From assembly GCA_030710605.1 (NCBI GenBank), contig CP092882.1:16056062-16120061 (forward strand): 64,000 nt of DNA, given 5' to 3'. Every line of letters begins with the position of its first letter. The first letter of the stretch is position 1. A model generated the notes under the pieces. It was not told the DNA's origin and did no database searches. It worked only from the letters and a program-made list of their open reading frames with translations. Below, one piece after another: positions 54,341 through 64,000 of the stretch. This stretch comes from Cordylochernes scorpioides (taxonomy: Eukaryota > Arthropoda > Arachnida > Pseudoscorpiones > Chernetidae). The position numbers were made by a program, and so were the translations under genes.

Positions 54341-54855
54341 AGTTGTTTTATATTTTATTTTTTTAAAGTTCAGGAACTCTTTGATCCTACCGTGTATTTA
54401 TATAGTTATTAGATAATAAAAAGGGATTTACAAATATACATTTTTAATGATTTCAGAAAAAACACATTCTTAGAAACCTTATAATAATGCCTTAATTTAA
54501 CAAAGGGGTTAACTTATTGAAAAAAAAAAGGTTTTATTTTATTATATTGTGAGACGGATTAGAAGCAAGATTGCTTTGTGGTGAGATTTAGGACATCTGA
54601 GGTGCATGCGCGCGTGAGGCGCGTGTGTGTGACACGATGGGATAAATTAACAACTTAAATATTTAGATTTAGTTCCTATTTATAGAGATATTTGTAACCT
54701 AGGTTCCCTTTTTAAAGGCGTCTTATTTTTATTGCTGAGTTGAACCATTTGACCAGAAATTTCCAAGCTGAGGTTGAGTCTGAGAGATTAGCCAGAGATC
54801 TAGTTTTGAGGTGGGTTCATATTTATAAGAGATTAAAAATTTGGTTGAAACTTAC

Positions 54856-54957
54856 CTCATAATTTAGGGTAGCACAAAATCGAGTTCCATAGTATCTGAG
54901 AAAAAGAATCCGCACAGAAAACACCCAGTAGGATTCTTTGTCTGAACACCATGATGG
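54856..54957 (-). CDS. Gene B exon: third quarter of CTLD1
   Basis: 102 bp between AACTAG and GTAAGT, phase 0 at both ends. It encodes PSWCSDKESYWVFSVRILFL and RYYGTRFCATLNYE and runs directly into KLNRVNC of the next exon. The acceptor is the weakest part; an alternative closer acceptor (CTCAG) would give a 40-bp exon. Its upstream partner is not in phase with 59900-60064. Confidence 0.7.
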
Positions 54958-55074
54958 CTAGTTTATTATGTGAGCTGCAATATGAACTTAGCTAAGCACT
55001 CGAATTTTAAAAAGGGGTGAAGATTGAATATAAAGATACAGGTTTAAAGGCTATATCTTTATTTATTATATATA

Positions 55075-55371
55075 TGTAGGTTTGCGAGCGTAGGGTCACT
55101 TCCCTTTACGCCACGAAAGCTAAAATTAAAAACAATTGAAGACCGTTGTTTACCGCTCGTTTATTTTTGAAGTATGTTTTAGAACAAAATAAACGCGTGC
55201 CTGCAGGCGAGAACACTAGCACGTGACTTCCTGTGCGCGCTCCTGCCTGCCATTAGGAGCAGTTTCACGCGACCGCCCGCCCGCCGGCGAGAGAAGCTTT
55301 TTCTTAATTACAATGCAAATCCTTGACTATATTTACAGGTTTCTATTTTATAACTATTTCACATATTTACA
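55075..55371 (-). repeat. BEL 3' LTR
   Basis: About 297 bp, TGTAAATATG...CCTACA on the minus strand, preceded by a purine-rich GGGACCGGAA (55372-55381). It includes a GC-rich block with AGCACGTGACTTCCTGTGCG. No second LTR is available to confirm the ends. Confidence 0.6.
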
Positions 55372-55439
55372 TTCCGGTCCCTGATTTATGGAGCTGGTCT
55401 TCATGAATCTGCCTCTCATTTCGCCAAGTTATATTCTTA

Positions 55440-56665
55440 ATCCAAGGGGGCAGATCTTTGTCACTGGTCGCTTGTAGATCACCGCTTTACCGTTTTGCTT
55501 GGTAGTGATCGTAGCGACGCGTACTTGGCCGTCAGGTCCAAAGTGTACATCAGAGACGAAACCGCGCTTCCACATGTTCCTGGGATTTAGCTCATCTACG
55601 AGAAAAACTAGATCTCAAGTCCTTATCGGCTCCGTCTGGTGCTGCCATTTGCTTCTTGTCTTGAGCTTGGGAATATAATCCCTAGTCCATTTGATCCAGA
55701 ACTCGTTAGTCAACTGCTGTGCTCTTTTCCATTGCTCTCTCAAGTCGCGATTGTTTGCCTCGATTAACTTCGGAATGGAGGGACCAGCATTGTTAGCCCC
55801 TCGAAGAAAATGTTTCGGAGTGAGTGAGTCTTCTTCGGTAGGATCACTTGAGACATAGGTTAATGGACGGCTGTTAATGATGTTCTCCGCTGACTTGAGG
55901 GCTGTGAGTAAAGTTGTATCTTCTGGATTTACCTCATTAAGCGTCGCGCAGACATTTCTTTAATGATTTGATGAGACATTCCCAAGCTCCTCCAAAGTGC
56001 GGTGCCGCAGGTGGGTTGAATTTCCATTTGACGGGGCCGAAACTTCTACTGGCAGCCATCACTTCAATGTGTATTTCACTAGCCGCAAGCTTGAGCTCCT
56101 TACTTGCTCCAACGAAGTTGGTCCCGTTGTCGCTATAGATGGAGTCAGGCCTTCCGCGAGTGTCGATAAACCGGGAAAGCCCCATCATGAATTTGTCTGT
56201 AGTCAAGGCGTTCTCCACTTCCAGATGGATAGCTAGAGTGACGAGGCACGTGAAAATGATAACCCATCGCTTCTCATGTCGCCTTCCGTCAGTCACAGTA
56301 AATCGCCCAAAGGCGTATAGCCCAGTGAACGTGAATGGGCGCTGGTAGGCGGCAAGTCTGTAGTGCGGGAGTTGGCCCATCTCCAGAATCACTGGTGAAA
56401 CCCTAGAAAGTCTGCACCTAGGACACTTCAGTATTGTTCGTAGAACCGTCTGCCTTCCATCTATGATCCAGAATTTCCCACGGAGGTTGTTCAGCAATGT
56501 TTCTGAACCTAGGTGGGCACATCGCTCGTGCTCAGCCTGAATGAGTAACTCCGTGACGTGGTGATCGGAAGGGAGAATTGGAGGTATCTTGTGCTCTGCT
56601 AGAACCTTGTTGGCTTGGAGAATGCGACTTTTGAGGCAAATAGGCCGATTTATAATAATAGGCAT
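55440..56665 (-). pseudogene. BEL integrase and C-terminal pol
   Basis: The frame from 56665 to 55937 shows the zinc-binding region (HERCAHLGSETLL, then CPRCR) and the catalytic core (VIFTCLVTLAIHLEV, YSDNGTNFVGA, GGAWECLIKSL). Beyond a frameshift near 55940 the sequence continues as the BEL-type tail (SRPLTYVSSD, LTPKHFLRG). Confidence 0.88.
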
Positions 56666-58054
56666 GGAGAAAGTCGTGCTATTTTCGCTTTCTTCACTAT
56701 TCTACCCTTTGCAAGCTCTGCAATTTCTCTTGGAAATGACTCAGTCTGCACCCACTGCACAAGTGTCGTCACTGCTGACCTGTATTCTTCAGGGCTGACA
56801 GTGAAGCTGTTCTGCCGTACTTTATTATTTTTTATGGCAACTTTCTATGGTGGATTCAACTCACCGTTTTGTGGAAGGTATTCTTGTACCAGAATCGGGC
56901 GGCCTTTTGAACTGCCGCTGCTTGAAAGATTAATCGGTTGAGGTAGCTGAAATCTTCAAGATTAAAGAATCATGTCAAAGGACAGTGCCAAACCACTATT
57001 ACACAACGTTCGATATCCGCCAATGTTTCAAAGATCTTCTCAGGTAACAGGCGTTGACTAATTTTCTTTATCAGCTTGCCTGATTTCCATCCGCACTCTA
57101 CAACTGAAGACGGGCTGACTCTGGAATCGTCCTCAAGCTTTAGCATTCGAGTCGCTAAAATAATTCCTAAGTCTTTGCCTTTGCCCTTGGGCCACTCCTC
57201 TTCTGGTCTTTTAAGGAATTCTGTTCTAGTGTACCACATGTCCGTAGGTTCAAATAAAATCTCTGTTTCAAATCTGGTCGCTATATCAGCAGGATTCTCG
57301 CTTGTTGGAACCCATCTCCAGTCGGTTCCTTTTGTCGCTTCCTGGATCTCGCCGACTCAGTTAACTACAAACCCCTTGTAGCGTCCTGCTTCAGAGCGGA
57401 TCCAGGCCAGAACCGTCTTGGAAACGCTCCAAAATACCTCCCTGTCCACTTTTGGAAGTCGCAGTTCAGAGCGAAGAAGGACAGCGAATCTCGTTCCCAG
57501 CACGTAGGCCTTGCAGCTCTAATTTTGGTATGGTAAGCTTCTTCAATGAGGCTACTCTTTCTTTGGTGCCAAAGAGAGTTGGAGCAATGTTCCATTTCTC
57601 GTTTCCACTCGCAGGTAGGTTACAGTGGAGAAAGCTTCTTGGCTGGCATCAACAAATGTATGGACCTCCAATTGTCGAATGATACTTCTGCTGAGCAGGT
57701 CTGAATGGTAGCACCGTGGCACTTGAACGAGATGAATTTCTTTAAGCTTATTGAGCCACAGTTTTCACGCTGCATAGATGTCTGGCGTAAGTTCCTCATC
57801 CCACCTAATACCAGCAATCCACGTTCATTGAACAATAATGATTACCTTTATTTTGAAATGGTTGACCAAGCCAAGGGGATCATAGACACTCATCACGAGA
57901 CTGCATGCCAGACGTTTTGTAGGTACCGCTCCTCCAAGGATCTCTGGGGGCACCTTATTAAGTCTGAATTTGAATCCAAATATATCCTTCGTTAGATCCC
58001 ACTACATACCGAGCACGTTTCCCGCGGGAATAACGGACTTCTCTTTCAAATATT
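56666..58054 (-). pseudogene. BEL RNase H / connection region, heavily frameshifted
   Basis: Short alternating minus-strand frames (for example EFLKRPEEEWPKGKGKDLG) are all consistent with the stretch between reverse transcriptase and integrase in BEL pol. No intact domain remains. Confidence 0.65.
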
Positions 58055-59050
58055 TCACCCCTTTTGCACAAAGCTCTTCTGGAATCCTCCAGTTGCTTTT
58101 ACCTCAGAGAGTTCCCTTCTCAAGTCCATGCAATTCTCTTCTGAATCTGCACCCGTCAGGCAGTCATCAACATAGAAGTCGTTCACAATCGATTGCGCCA
58201 ATTCATGATTTACCAGCTCATGCTGCATGGCGTTTTCATTCTTCACGTGGATTGCTGAACACGGTGAGGAAGTGGCCCCAAAGATAAAGACTTGCATTTC
58301 GTAATGATCCGGGTCTATCGACGTATTCATGTTTCTCCATAGAAAACGCTGACTGCATTGGTCTTCTTTGATGACGCGAACACGATGAAACATGTCTGTA
58401 ATGTCTCCAGTTAGCGCGATGTTGTGAACTCTAAAGTTCCACAGGACTGATGTGAGTGGGCGAATTAAGTCTGGTCCTTTTGAAAGAGCTTCGTTCAAAG
58501 AAACGCCATTCGATCTTGCTGCAGCATCAAAGACAAGGCGTAGCTTTCCCGGCTTATTTGGGTTGGTGACGCCAAAATGGGGAATGCACCACGTCCGCGC
58601 ACTTTCTTTAGTAACTTCAATGCTGTCCAGCTTTCGAATGTACCCTTTCTCCAGATATTCATCAAACTTCGCTTTATAAGCCGCTAGAAGTAACGGATCT
58701 TTTGCAAGCTTTCTTACTGTATGGCGAAGCCTTCCAAGAAGCATTTGATAGCTCTCGGCTAGCGTACCCTCTGCGTCACGCCAAAGTAGACCTGTCTCCC
58801 AACATGCTCTGGTCCTCTTGGTGGTCTTCTGCAGGATGTCATACGGTAGTCCTTCAACTTGATTCATGCCCTGCCACCTGGTTCTCGGGATTACTCTAAA
58901 GTTCTCAGTGGAAAATGATGACTTGTTCAATTCATGGAGATCATTATCGTTAACTGGTTCCAAAACTGTGTAGTTGACGCATCCCTGTGTCTCCATTAGG
59001 TCATCAAAATTTCCTCCAACAGTCCATCCCAGCAGTGTTCTCCATCCCAT
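58055..59050 (-). pseudogene. BEL reverse transcriptase
   Basis: The 331-residue frame contains KPGKLRLVFDAAARSNGVSL, LTGDITDMFHRVRV, FGATSSPCSAIHV and the active-site box FYVDDCLTGAD, all diagnostic of BEL/Pao. It is in a different frame from the adjacent protease. Confidence 0.92.
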
Positions 59051-59420
59051 TGGAGCGTCGGAAATCGGTGAAGGATTAGCCTCAGATTGTTTATTCCGAT
59101 AATCAGCTCAGGAACAACGTTCTTCAGGTCTCGGGCTTTGACCTTGTTTAGATGTGGCCATTTATGATGAATTTTCTCGATTGAAATCGAGTAAGGTTTC
59201 ATCTTCACACTACTCACAGTAACTGCGTTTTGCATTGGGAGGTATGGAGCTCCACGGAATGTTCCAGCTACCTCACAGTTGACCACCACAGCGTTCGGCA
59301 CCATTACCATTTCTCCACTGGCTGTACCGTAGCTATAGTGGTGACTTTTCCCTTCCAGGCCAACGCTTTCTGCTAAACCTTTTGAGATGAGGGTTTGGCT
59401 GGCCCCGGTGTCCAGTAAAG
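58996..59420 (-). pseudogene. BEL protease region
   Basis: It contains ALLDTGASQTLISKGLAES (an aspartic protease active site of retroelement type), then GTASGEMVMVPNAVVV and PELIIGINNL. A stop lies just upstream of the active site, and the fragment ends where the duplicated segment begins. Confidence 0.82.
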
Positions 59421-59691
59421 CATAAGTCCTATGTTTTCAACCAGGACATTTGATGACAACTGTAATTAGTCCACGAAGCGTGTCAGCAGGCGTCGAGGGA
59501 AGACGTCTCCCAGACGTCATTCCGGTCAGTATAATGTACTTCATTCCTTTGCGTCGCGCGAAGTGACCGAAGAATATAAAAAAAATCCAATGTACACGTC
59601 ACAGAAGTCGGCAATCTTCGAAATCGAAATTTTCCAAAAATATACTTTAATTTTATAATACGATGCACTAGCGCGCCATCTGTTATTAAAA

Positions 59692-59789
59692 TTCGAAACT
59701 ATTTTAAACGCGTAAGATTATTTTTTAAATTAAACAGTTTCTACTGCCCTTGCTGCAATGGAATCTTACACGTTTAAAATAGTTTCGAA
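59692..59789. mobile_element. Small inverted-repeat insertion (MITE-like)
   Basis: Two 28-bp arms (TTCGAAACTATTTTAAACG... and the complement) with one mismatch and a 42-bp loop. Copy A of the duplication lacks it, so it inserted after the duplication. Confidence 0.65.
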
Positions 59790-59899
59790 AAAATATTGAT
59801 ACTTAACTTTAATTTATAAATAATTGATGAATCAGTAGGGTTGTTCACAATTATGGATATGAATAAAGGACATTATAGGTGAAAAAATAAATGGATTAC

Positions 59900-60064
59900 C
59901 TTCAGGAGGTATCAGGTATTTCAATCTGTTCTTGGAAAATTCGTAAGAATAAAGATTTGACTTTTCTCCCACACAGTATTCAACAGCTTCTCTTTTAGAT
60001 ACTTTGTTGGTTCGTAGCAGGTAGCACTTGTTTATGAAGGTCCGCCAACCCTCAGGACATGGAC
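59900..60064 (-). CDS. Gene B first lectin exon (duplicate of gene A exon 2)
   Basis: 165 bp, acceptor TTACAG and donor GTAATC, same phases as gene A exon 2. It encodes CPEGWRTFINKCYLLRTNKV and then KREAVEYCVGEKSNLYSYEF. The frame is intact. It should receive a signal-peptide exon from beyond the window. Its exit phase (one base) does not fit the next visible exon at 54856. Confidence 0.85.
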
Positions 60065-60371
60065 CTGTAACATTTTCAAGCTTAGGTTGTCATATTGAGA
60101 ACATAATGTTATTATGTTGAGACCTGCGTCCCACACTTTCGTTTGGAAAATATTTATAGACCATGTAAGGACCTCTGATATTGTCTTAGTAAATCATTAA
60201 TTTGGGAAAGAAAATATCGAGAGAAAGAAAGAGAGGTAAATTGTGATACTGTGGTAAAAGGGACTAAAATATTCTTTATATATTGTCGTTGTCTACAGGT
60301 ATGTGAGGTTTTCCTGGTCATTTTTATTATTCAGAATACAAACTGAATTTGCACTTAATAAAAAATAAAAA

Positions 60372-60683
60372 TTAATCAATGGCTGAGTGGTTTATACCGT
60401 CGATTTTCGATTGAAAAAGAACCGCGGTCGAATTCCTAATTGGAAAATTCTTATGAAGAAGTAATTGCTTTGATATAGCCTTGATTATTTCACAAGCCTA
60501 AGCTTACTGTTGTGTGCAAGTAACCAATTGCAACTCTGGAAAACTGCATAGGTCGAATTGTTTTCCACATGCGTATATTTGTGGCGCACTTACAGCAAAT
60601 GTAGTCGTTAACTGCCCACCATGATTATCATGGTCTTTATTTCAAATGTATGTGGTCTATTAGAAAAATAATACAAATTGTAT
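60372..60683 (+). mobile_element. tRNA-derived SINE (copy B)
   Basis: It is the same as 14358-14690, with A box TGGCTGAGTGG and B box GGTCGAATTCC. It is cut at the right by the Gypsy LTR. Confidence 0.65.
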
Positions 60684-60685
60684 AT

Positions 60686-61029
60686 TGTTACATCATGATT
60701 AATGACGTATTTCTTATATTATTTTTAATATATTTGAAATTTAAATTATATATTTATTTATTTTTATATAAAATATTCTATGATATTTATTTAAAACACA
60801 GATTATTTAGATTGTCATCATTTGTATTTAGGTACACGTGTGACTTCACTGCTCTCTTTGATGTGAGAAAATAAATAAAGGATTCTGGAGGCTACTAAAA
60901 GTAGACTTATCTCATTATTCCCTTTTATAAATTTGTAGGATGGTTGAAACACGCTCTGGTAAGATGCAAGACACGTCTGAGGAGAGAATCAAGGCTGAAG
61001 AGTCTGCCAAGCCGCAACCTGGTGCAACA
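60686..61029 (+). repeat. 5' LTR of Gypsy copy 2
   Basis: 344 bp, from TGTTACATCATG to CCTGGTGCAACA. Like copy 1 it ends inside gag, after codon 30. A TATAAA lies about 16 nt before the first gag ATG at 60940. Confidence 0.88.
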
Positions 61030-62103
61030 ATTGGTAGAGATGCTAGTTCCGACCCAGTTGTCCTGAATCCCAACATCGACATCCCCAAGTATGATGGAAC
61101 GGAAGACCCTCGCCCATGGATTGAATCTCTTGAAGAAATTGGCTTCCTGTACCATTGGGCAGACTACATTATCTCTCGTTATGCTGCCATGAATATGATT
61201 GGTAGCGCCAAAACCTGGCTGAACCTACACAAGATAAGTTTCACCAGCTGGGAAAATTTCAAGAGCCGCCTAATTGAGGATTTTGCCTCAGACGCCAACA
61301 AAGAAGAAATTAAGATGAGACTAAGCAGGATGCAACAGTGGAATGAACCTGCAATCAGGTTCGCAGAGGATATCCTTGTACTGTGCAACAAGGTCGACCC
61401 CCAAATGGAAGAAGAGACTAAAATAAACTGGGTTATTGGAGGGTTAAAGAAAGAATACTCTTTTGCCCTTCACCTAAACCCTCCTAAAAATACCAATGAA
61501 CTCTTAGAAATTTGTAAAAAGCTGGATTTGTTCGAAAAGAATTACCAAGAACGTGCAGAAAAATCAAAAGCTCTATATAATGGACCACGCTCTCCTCGTC
61601 CCCATCATCAAGAGCAATGGAAGAATGCTACGTCGCTCAGAAGACCATATCAGAACACCTCCAAGCCCCAGGATCCCGCTCCGAGGTACTACCAGAACAC
61701 CTCCAAGTCCCAGGCCCCCACTCCGAGGTACTACCAGAACAAGCCTCTGCCCCAGGTATCTGCCCCTAGACGATCTTACACTCCCAATCCTGAGCCAAAA
61801 CCGGTCTACCCAAGTAAAACATACAATAAGAATCCAAATTCAAATAGGAATAGGACAGAAGACGGGAGACCAATATGTTTCAAGTGTAACAAGCCAGGAC
61901 ACGTAGCGCGGTATTGCAGAGTCAAGTTTGTGAGGATCGTAGAAGATGACCCCTCAGTTTCCCAAGACAAGAGTCAAGAAAATCTTCAAATGGACGAAAG
62001 AAAAGATTATACACGGCCTCGCCTCTATGCGGATGTTTGTAATGACACACCAACGAATATTCCTACACGGAATAGATATTCCGTGTTGGAAGATTTAAAC
62101 TAA
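60940..62103 (+). CDS. Gypsy gag (copy 2)
   Basis: 387 residues, the same length as copy 1 and closely similar until the C-terminal 60 residues, which diverge strongly. It has the same capsid-like region, QNTSKPQ-type repeats and one CCHC knuckle (CFKCNKPGHVARYC). The frame is intact. Confidence 0.93.
   Translation: MVETRSGKMQDTSEERIKAEESAKPQPGATIGRDASSDPVVLNPNIDIPKYDGTEDPRPWIESLEEIGFLYHWADYIISRYAAMNMIGSAKTWLNLHKISFTSWENFKSRLIEDFASDANKEEIKMRLSRMQQWNEPAIRFAEDILVLCNKVDPQMEEETKINWVIGGLKKEYSFALHLNPPKNTNELLEICKKLDLFEKNYQERAEKSKALYNGPRSPRPHHQEQWKNATSLRRPYQNTSKPQDPAPRYYQNTSKSQAPTPRYYQNKPLPQVSAPRRSYTPNPEPKPVYPSKTYNKNPNSNRNRTEDGRPICFKCNKPGHVARYCRVKFVRIVEDDPSVSQDKSQENLQMDERKDYTRPRLYADVCNDTPTNIPTRNRYSVLEDLN
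62094..62100 (+). promoter_or_regulatory. -1 ribosomal frameshift heptamer (UUUAAAC)
   Basis: GAU UUA AAC UAA at the gag end, identical in place and phase to copy 1. The pol frame here has no ATG where copy 1 has one, so frameshifting is the only obvious route to pol. Confidence 0.82.
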
Positions 62104-64000
62104 GTGTCGCGCCTGATTCCTTCAATCAAAGCAAGTCGACCATAAATGGAATTAGAAAGTTGGACCCTAGGTACAAAATTAATATTAATGTGGACAAGAT
62201 AGGGTTATGCGAAGCTTTGATTGATACAGGCGCCGATCTTTCAGTGGTCGACCTAAGGACAGCACTTTCTGCTGGCCGTGAAATAAATAGTCTCACTAAA
62301 ACATGTTCAGGACCCGATGGAAAAAAATAGACATGGTAGGTAGCATTATTTTAGATTTAAAAATTGATGACACTGAATTATCCCACGAATTTGTAGTAAT
62401 GGACGCGCATCTACGAACTCTTATTCTTGGACGAGATTTCCTTAAAAAAATGAATGCTAAAATTGATTGTAAACGAGAAACGATAAAATATAATTTGATG
62501 AGTAATCATGACGTAAGCAATTATGATCTAAAAAAAATAAAGAGCACTACAGATACCGTTATACCTAAACTATCTATTAAATTGATTAGGGCCTCAATAG
62601 AAGCAGAGGATGGGGAATATGTCATCGAAGAGAACAACAAAATGACTCAAACAAATGGTCTTCGATTGGCAAGAAGTTTGCTTACTGTCACGGATAAGAA
62701 AACTCATATCTGGATAACGAACCCTTATCCTCGACCTTTAAAAATCATGAAAGACCAAACATTGGCTTATGGAAGTCTTCCTGCAGAGGTAAATTTTATA
62801 GAGAATATAGAGAAGCAGAATGAAAATGACGAAATACAATTTCAAATAAACAAAAATTTATCATTTAAAGAACAAGAGAGGTTAAAACAAATTTTGGCCA
62901 AGTATACTGATTTGTTCTCATCAAGGTTAGGCAGGACCAATTTGGCAAAACATCAGATTCATACAGAAGACGCAAAACCGATAAAGCACAAGCCTTACAG
63001 GGTAAGTGCTAAGGAACGAACCATCATAAAGGATCAAATAGACGAAATGCTTGAAGAAGGAATAATTAGACCATCTTCAAGTCCCTGGTCCTTTCCCGTT
63101 ATATTGGTCAAAAAACGAGATGGCAAATACAGATTTTGTGTGGATTACAGGAAATTAAATGAAGTAACAGTGAAGGATGTTTATCCAATCCCAAGAATTG
63201 ATGATGTAATGGATTCTCTCCAAGGATCCAAGTACTTCTCAGCAATAGATCTCAAATCGGGATATTGGCAAGTCGAAATTGAAGAGAGAGACAAAGAGAA
63301 GACGGCTTTCACTACGGCACATGGGTTATATGAATTCAACGTGATGCCTTTTGGACTTTGTAACGCGCCTGCTACCTTTGAGAGAAATATGGAGAATATG
63401 CTTGGAAATCTGAGATGGAAAATTTGTTTGTGTTATCTGGATGATGTTATCATATATAGCCCGGATTTTCCAACGCACCTCAAAAGACTCGAAGCTGTTT
63501 TTAGATGTTTTCGTGAATCTAATTTAAGATTAAACGACAAAAAATGCCGATTTGTTTTTGAAGAATTGGAGATTCTCGGCTATATAACGAGCAAACATGG
63601 TATAAAATCCGCGGAACATAACATCAAAGCTATCAGAAATTTCCCTCGGCCCACAAAGGTCAAAGAAGTACAATCATTTTTGGGAATGTGCTCATATTAT
63701 AGAAAATTTATCAAAGATTTCTCAAAAATTGCTGACCCTTTGACCAACCTTATTAAGAAAAGTGTATCATTTACCTGGACAGAAAGGAAAGAGGAAGCGT
63801 TTCAAACCCTAAAAACAGCACTATTAAGTCCACCAATCTTAGGGCACTTCAATCCAAATGCGCCTACTTATATTCATACTGATGCGTCCAACATCGGCAT
63901 AGGTGCAACTCTTGTCCAAGACATCGGTGGTGAAGAGAAGGTGATCTCATATTTGAGTAGTACCCTGAGTAAAGCGGAGCAAAATTATTCAACCACTGAA
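62101..64000 (+). pseudogene. Gypsy pol (copy 2): protease to RNase H, partial
   Basis: The -1 frame from the slippery site is open through the protease active site (LIDTGADLSVVD). A one-base deletion in an A run (62320-62327) then brings a TAG at 62328-62330. One frame over it is open to the window edge, with RFCVDYRKLN, FGLCNAPATFERNM, CYLDDVIIYS and YIHTDASNIGIGATL. Integrase is outside the window. Confidence 0.9.

Larger units (their letters stand above)
53233..54855. other. Gene B intron with a hairpin repeat and a mariner fragment
   Basis: It contains an imperfect inverted repeat (53648-53870) and a mariner N-terminal fragment (54098-54340). A short GC-rich patch lies at about 54600-54640. 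No exon found. Confidence 0.45.
55075..59455 (-). mobile_element. Degenerate BEL/Pao LTR retrotransposon (5' part missing)
   Basis: Minus-strand remains of pol are in the order protease, reverse transcriptase, RNase H region, integrase, then a 3' LTR. All are broken by frameshifts. The gag and the 5' LTR are absent; homology stops near 59455 at the edge of the duplicated segment. It lies between two gene B exons that no longer match in phase. Confidence 0.88.
27205..60064 (-). other. Gene B: multi-CTLD type I membrane receptor (mannose-receptor-like), overview
   Basis: Exons on the minus strand encode at least seven CTLDs, whole or partial, followed by one transmembrane helix and a tail of about 30 residues. 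I checked splice phases: every junction from 50109-50287 down to the terminal exon joins in frame, with GT-AG borders (14 exons). The first lectin exon at 59900-60064 does not join 54856-54957 in phase, so at least one exon is missing where the BEL element lies. The signal-peptide exon would be beyond the window. The architecture matches arthropod macrophage-mannose-receptor-like proteins: extracellular lectin domains for ligand capture. No domain seen has the classical EPN or QPD sugar motif. Confidence 0.85.
59461..60685. repeat. Segmental duplication, copy B
   Basis: Collinear with 13636-14690. Differences are the inverted-repeat insertion at 59692-59789, small indels, and the Gypsy copy 2 that begins at 60686 inside the duplicated sequence. 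Confidence 0.85.
60686..64000 (+). mobile_element. Gypsy LTR retrotransposon (copy 2), runs off the window
   Basis: Same family as 2836-8034, opposite orientation: 5' LTR, gag, slippery heptamer and most of pol up to RNase H. The 3' LTR is outside. pol carries a one-base deletion, so this copy is probably not autonomous. Confidence 0.95.

Noticed and set aside
54890..54940. Possible alternative start with a signal-like MVFRQRILLGVFCADS
   Set aside because: It is out of frame with the lectin exon at 54856-54957 and runs into a stop; the CTLD frame explains the same bases better.

Overview
The window is AT-rich animal DNA, most likely from an arthropod. It has GT-AG introns, a multi-exon C-type-lectin receptor gene, and a dense load of transposable elements: an I/R1-like LINE, Gypsy, BEL, mariner, pogo-like MITEs, Helitrons, a tRNA-derived SINE and hammerhead-ribozyme retroelements. 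No bacterial-style operon is present. The species cannot be named from the sequence.

Layout. 1-9.5 kb: an old, frameshifted LINE on the minus strand is split by a young, almost intact Gypsy element (2836-8034, identical-looking 336-bp LTRs, 4-bp target duplication). 10-11.3 kb: a dead mariner. 13.6-18.1 kb: the start of a C-type lectin gene (gene A: signal-peptide exon plus first lectin exon, minus strand), a tRNA-derived SINE and a pogo-like MITE. 17-29.6 kb: a nest of non-autonomous Helitrons, several carrying tRNA-like modules, surrounding two inverted arrays of a 32-bp minisatellite. 27.2-60.1 kb: gene B, a large minus-strand receptor gene. Fourteen to seventeen of its exons join in phase and encode serial C-type lectin domains (CTLDs), then one transmembrane segment and a short cytoplasmic tail. 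Its introns hold a dead mariner, three loci with hammerhead ribozymes (33.1-33.6, 45.0-45.4, 45.5-46.3 kb), a non-autonomous LTR element (41.4-44.1 kb) and a degraded BEL element (55.1-59.5 kb). 59.5-60.7 kb is a duplicate of the 13.6-14.7 kb segment, and a second copy of the same Gypsy family starts at 60686 and runs off the window.

How parts relate. Genes A and B share a duplicated first lectin exon. Its first third is almost unchanged, while the rest differs mainly at amino-acid-changing positions, as expected of a diversifying immune-type lectin. The two Gypsy copies show how the element works: the first 30 gag codons lie inside the LTR, and pol is reached through a UUUAAAC slippery heptamer that abuts the gag stop. 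The main discovery candidate is a family of about 345-bp retroelement units. Each contains a type-I hammerhead ribozyme and is flanked by partial direct repeats one unit apart, as expected if multimeric or circular self-cleaving RNAs were reverse-transcribed into the genome.
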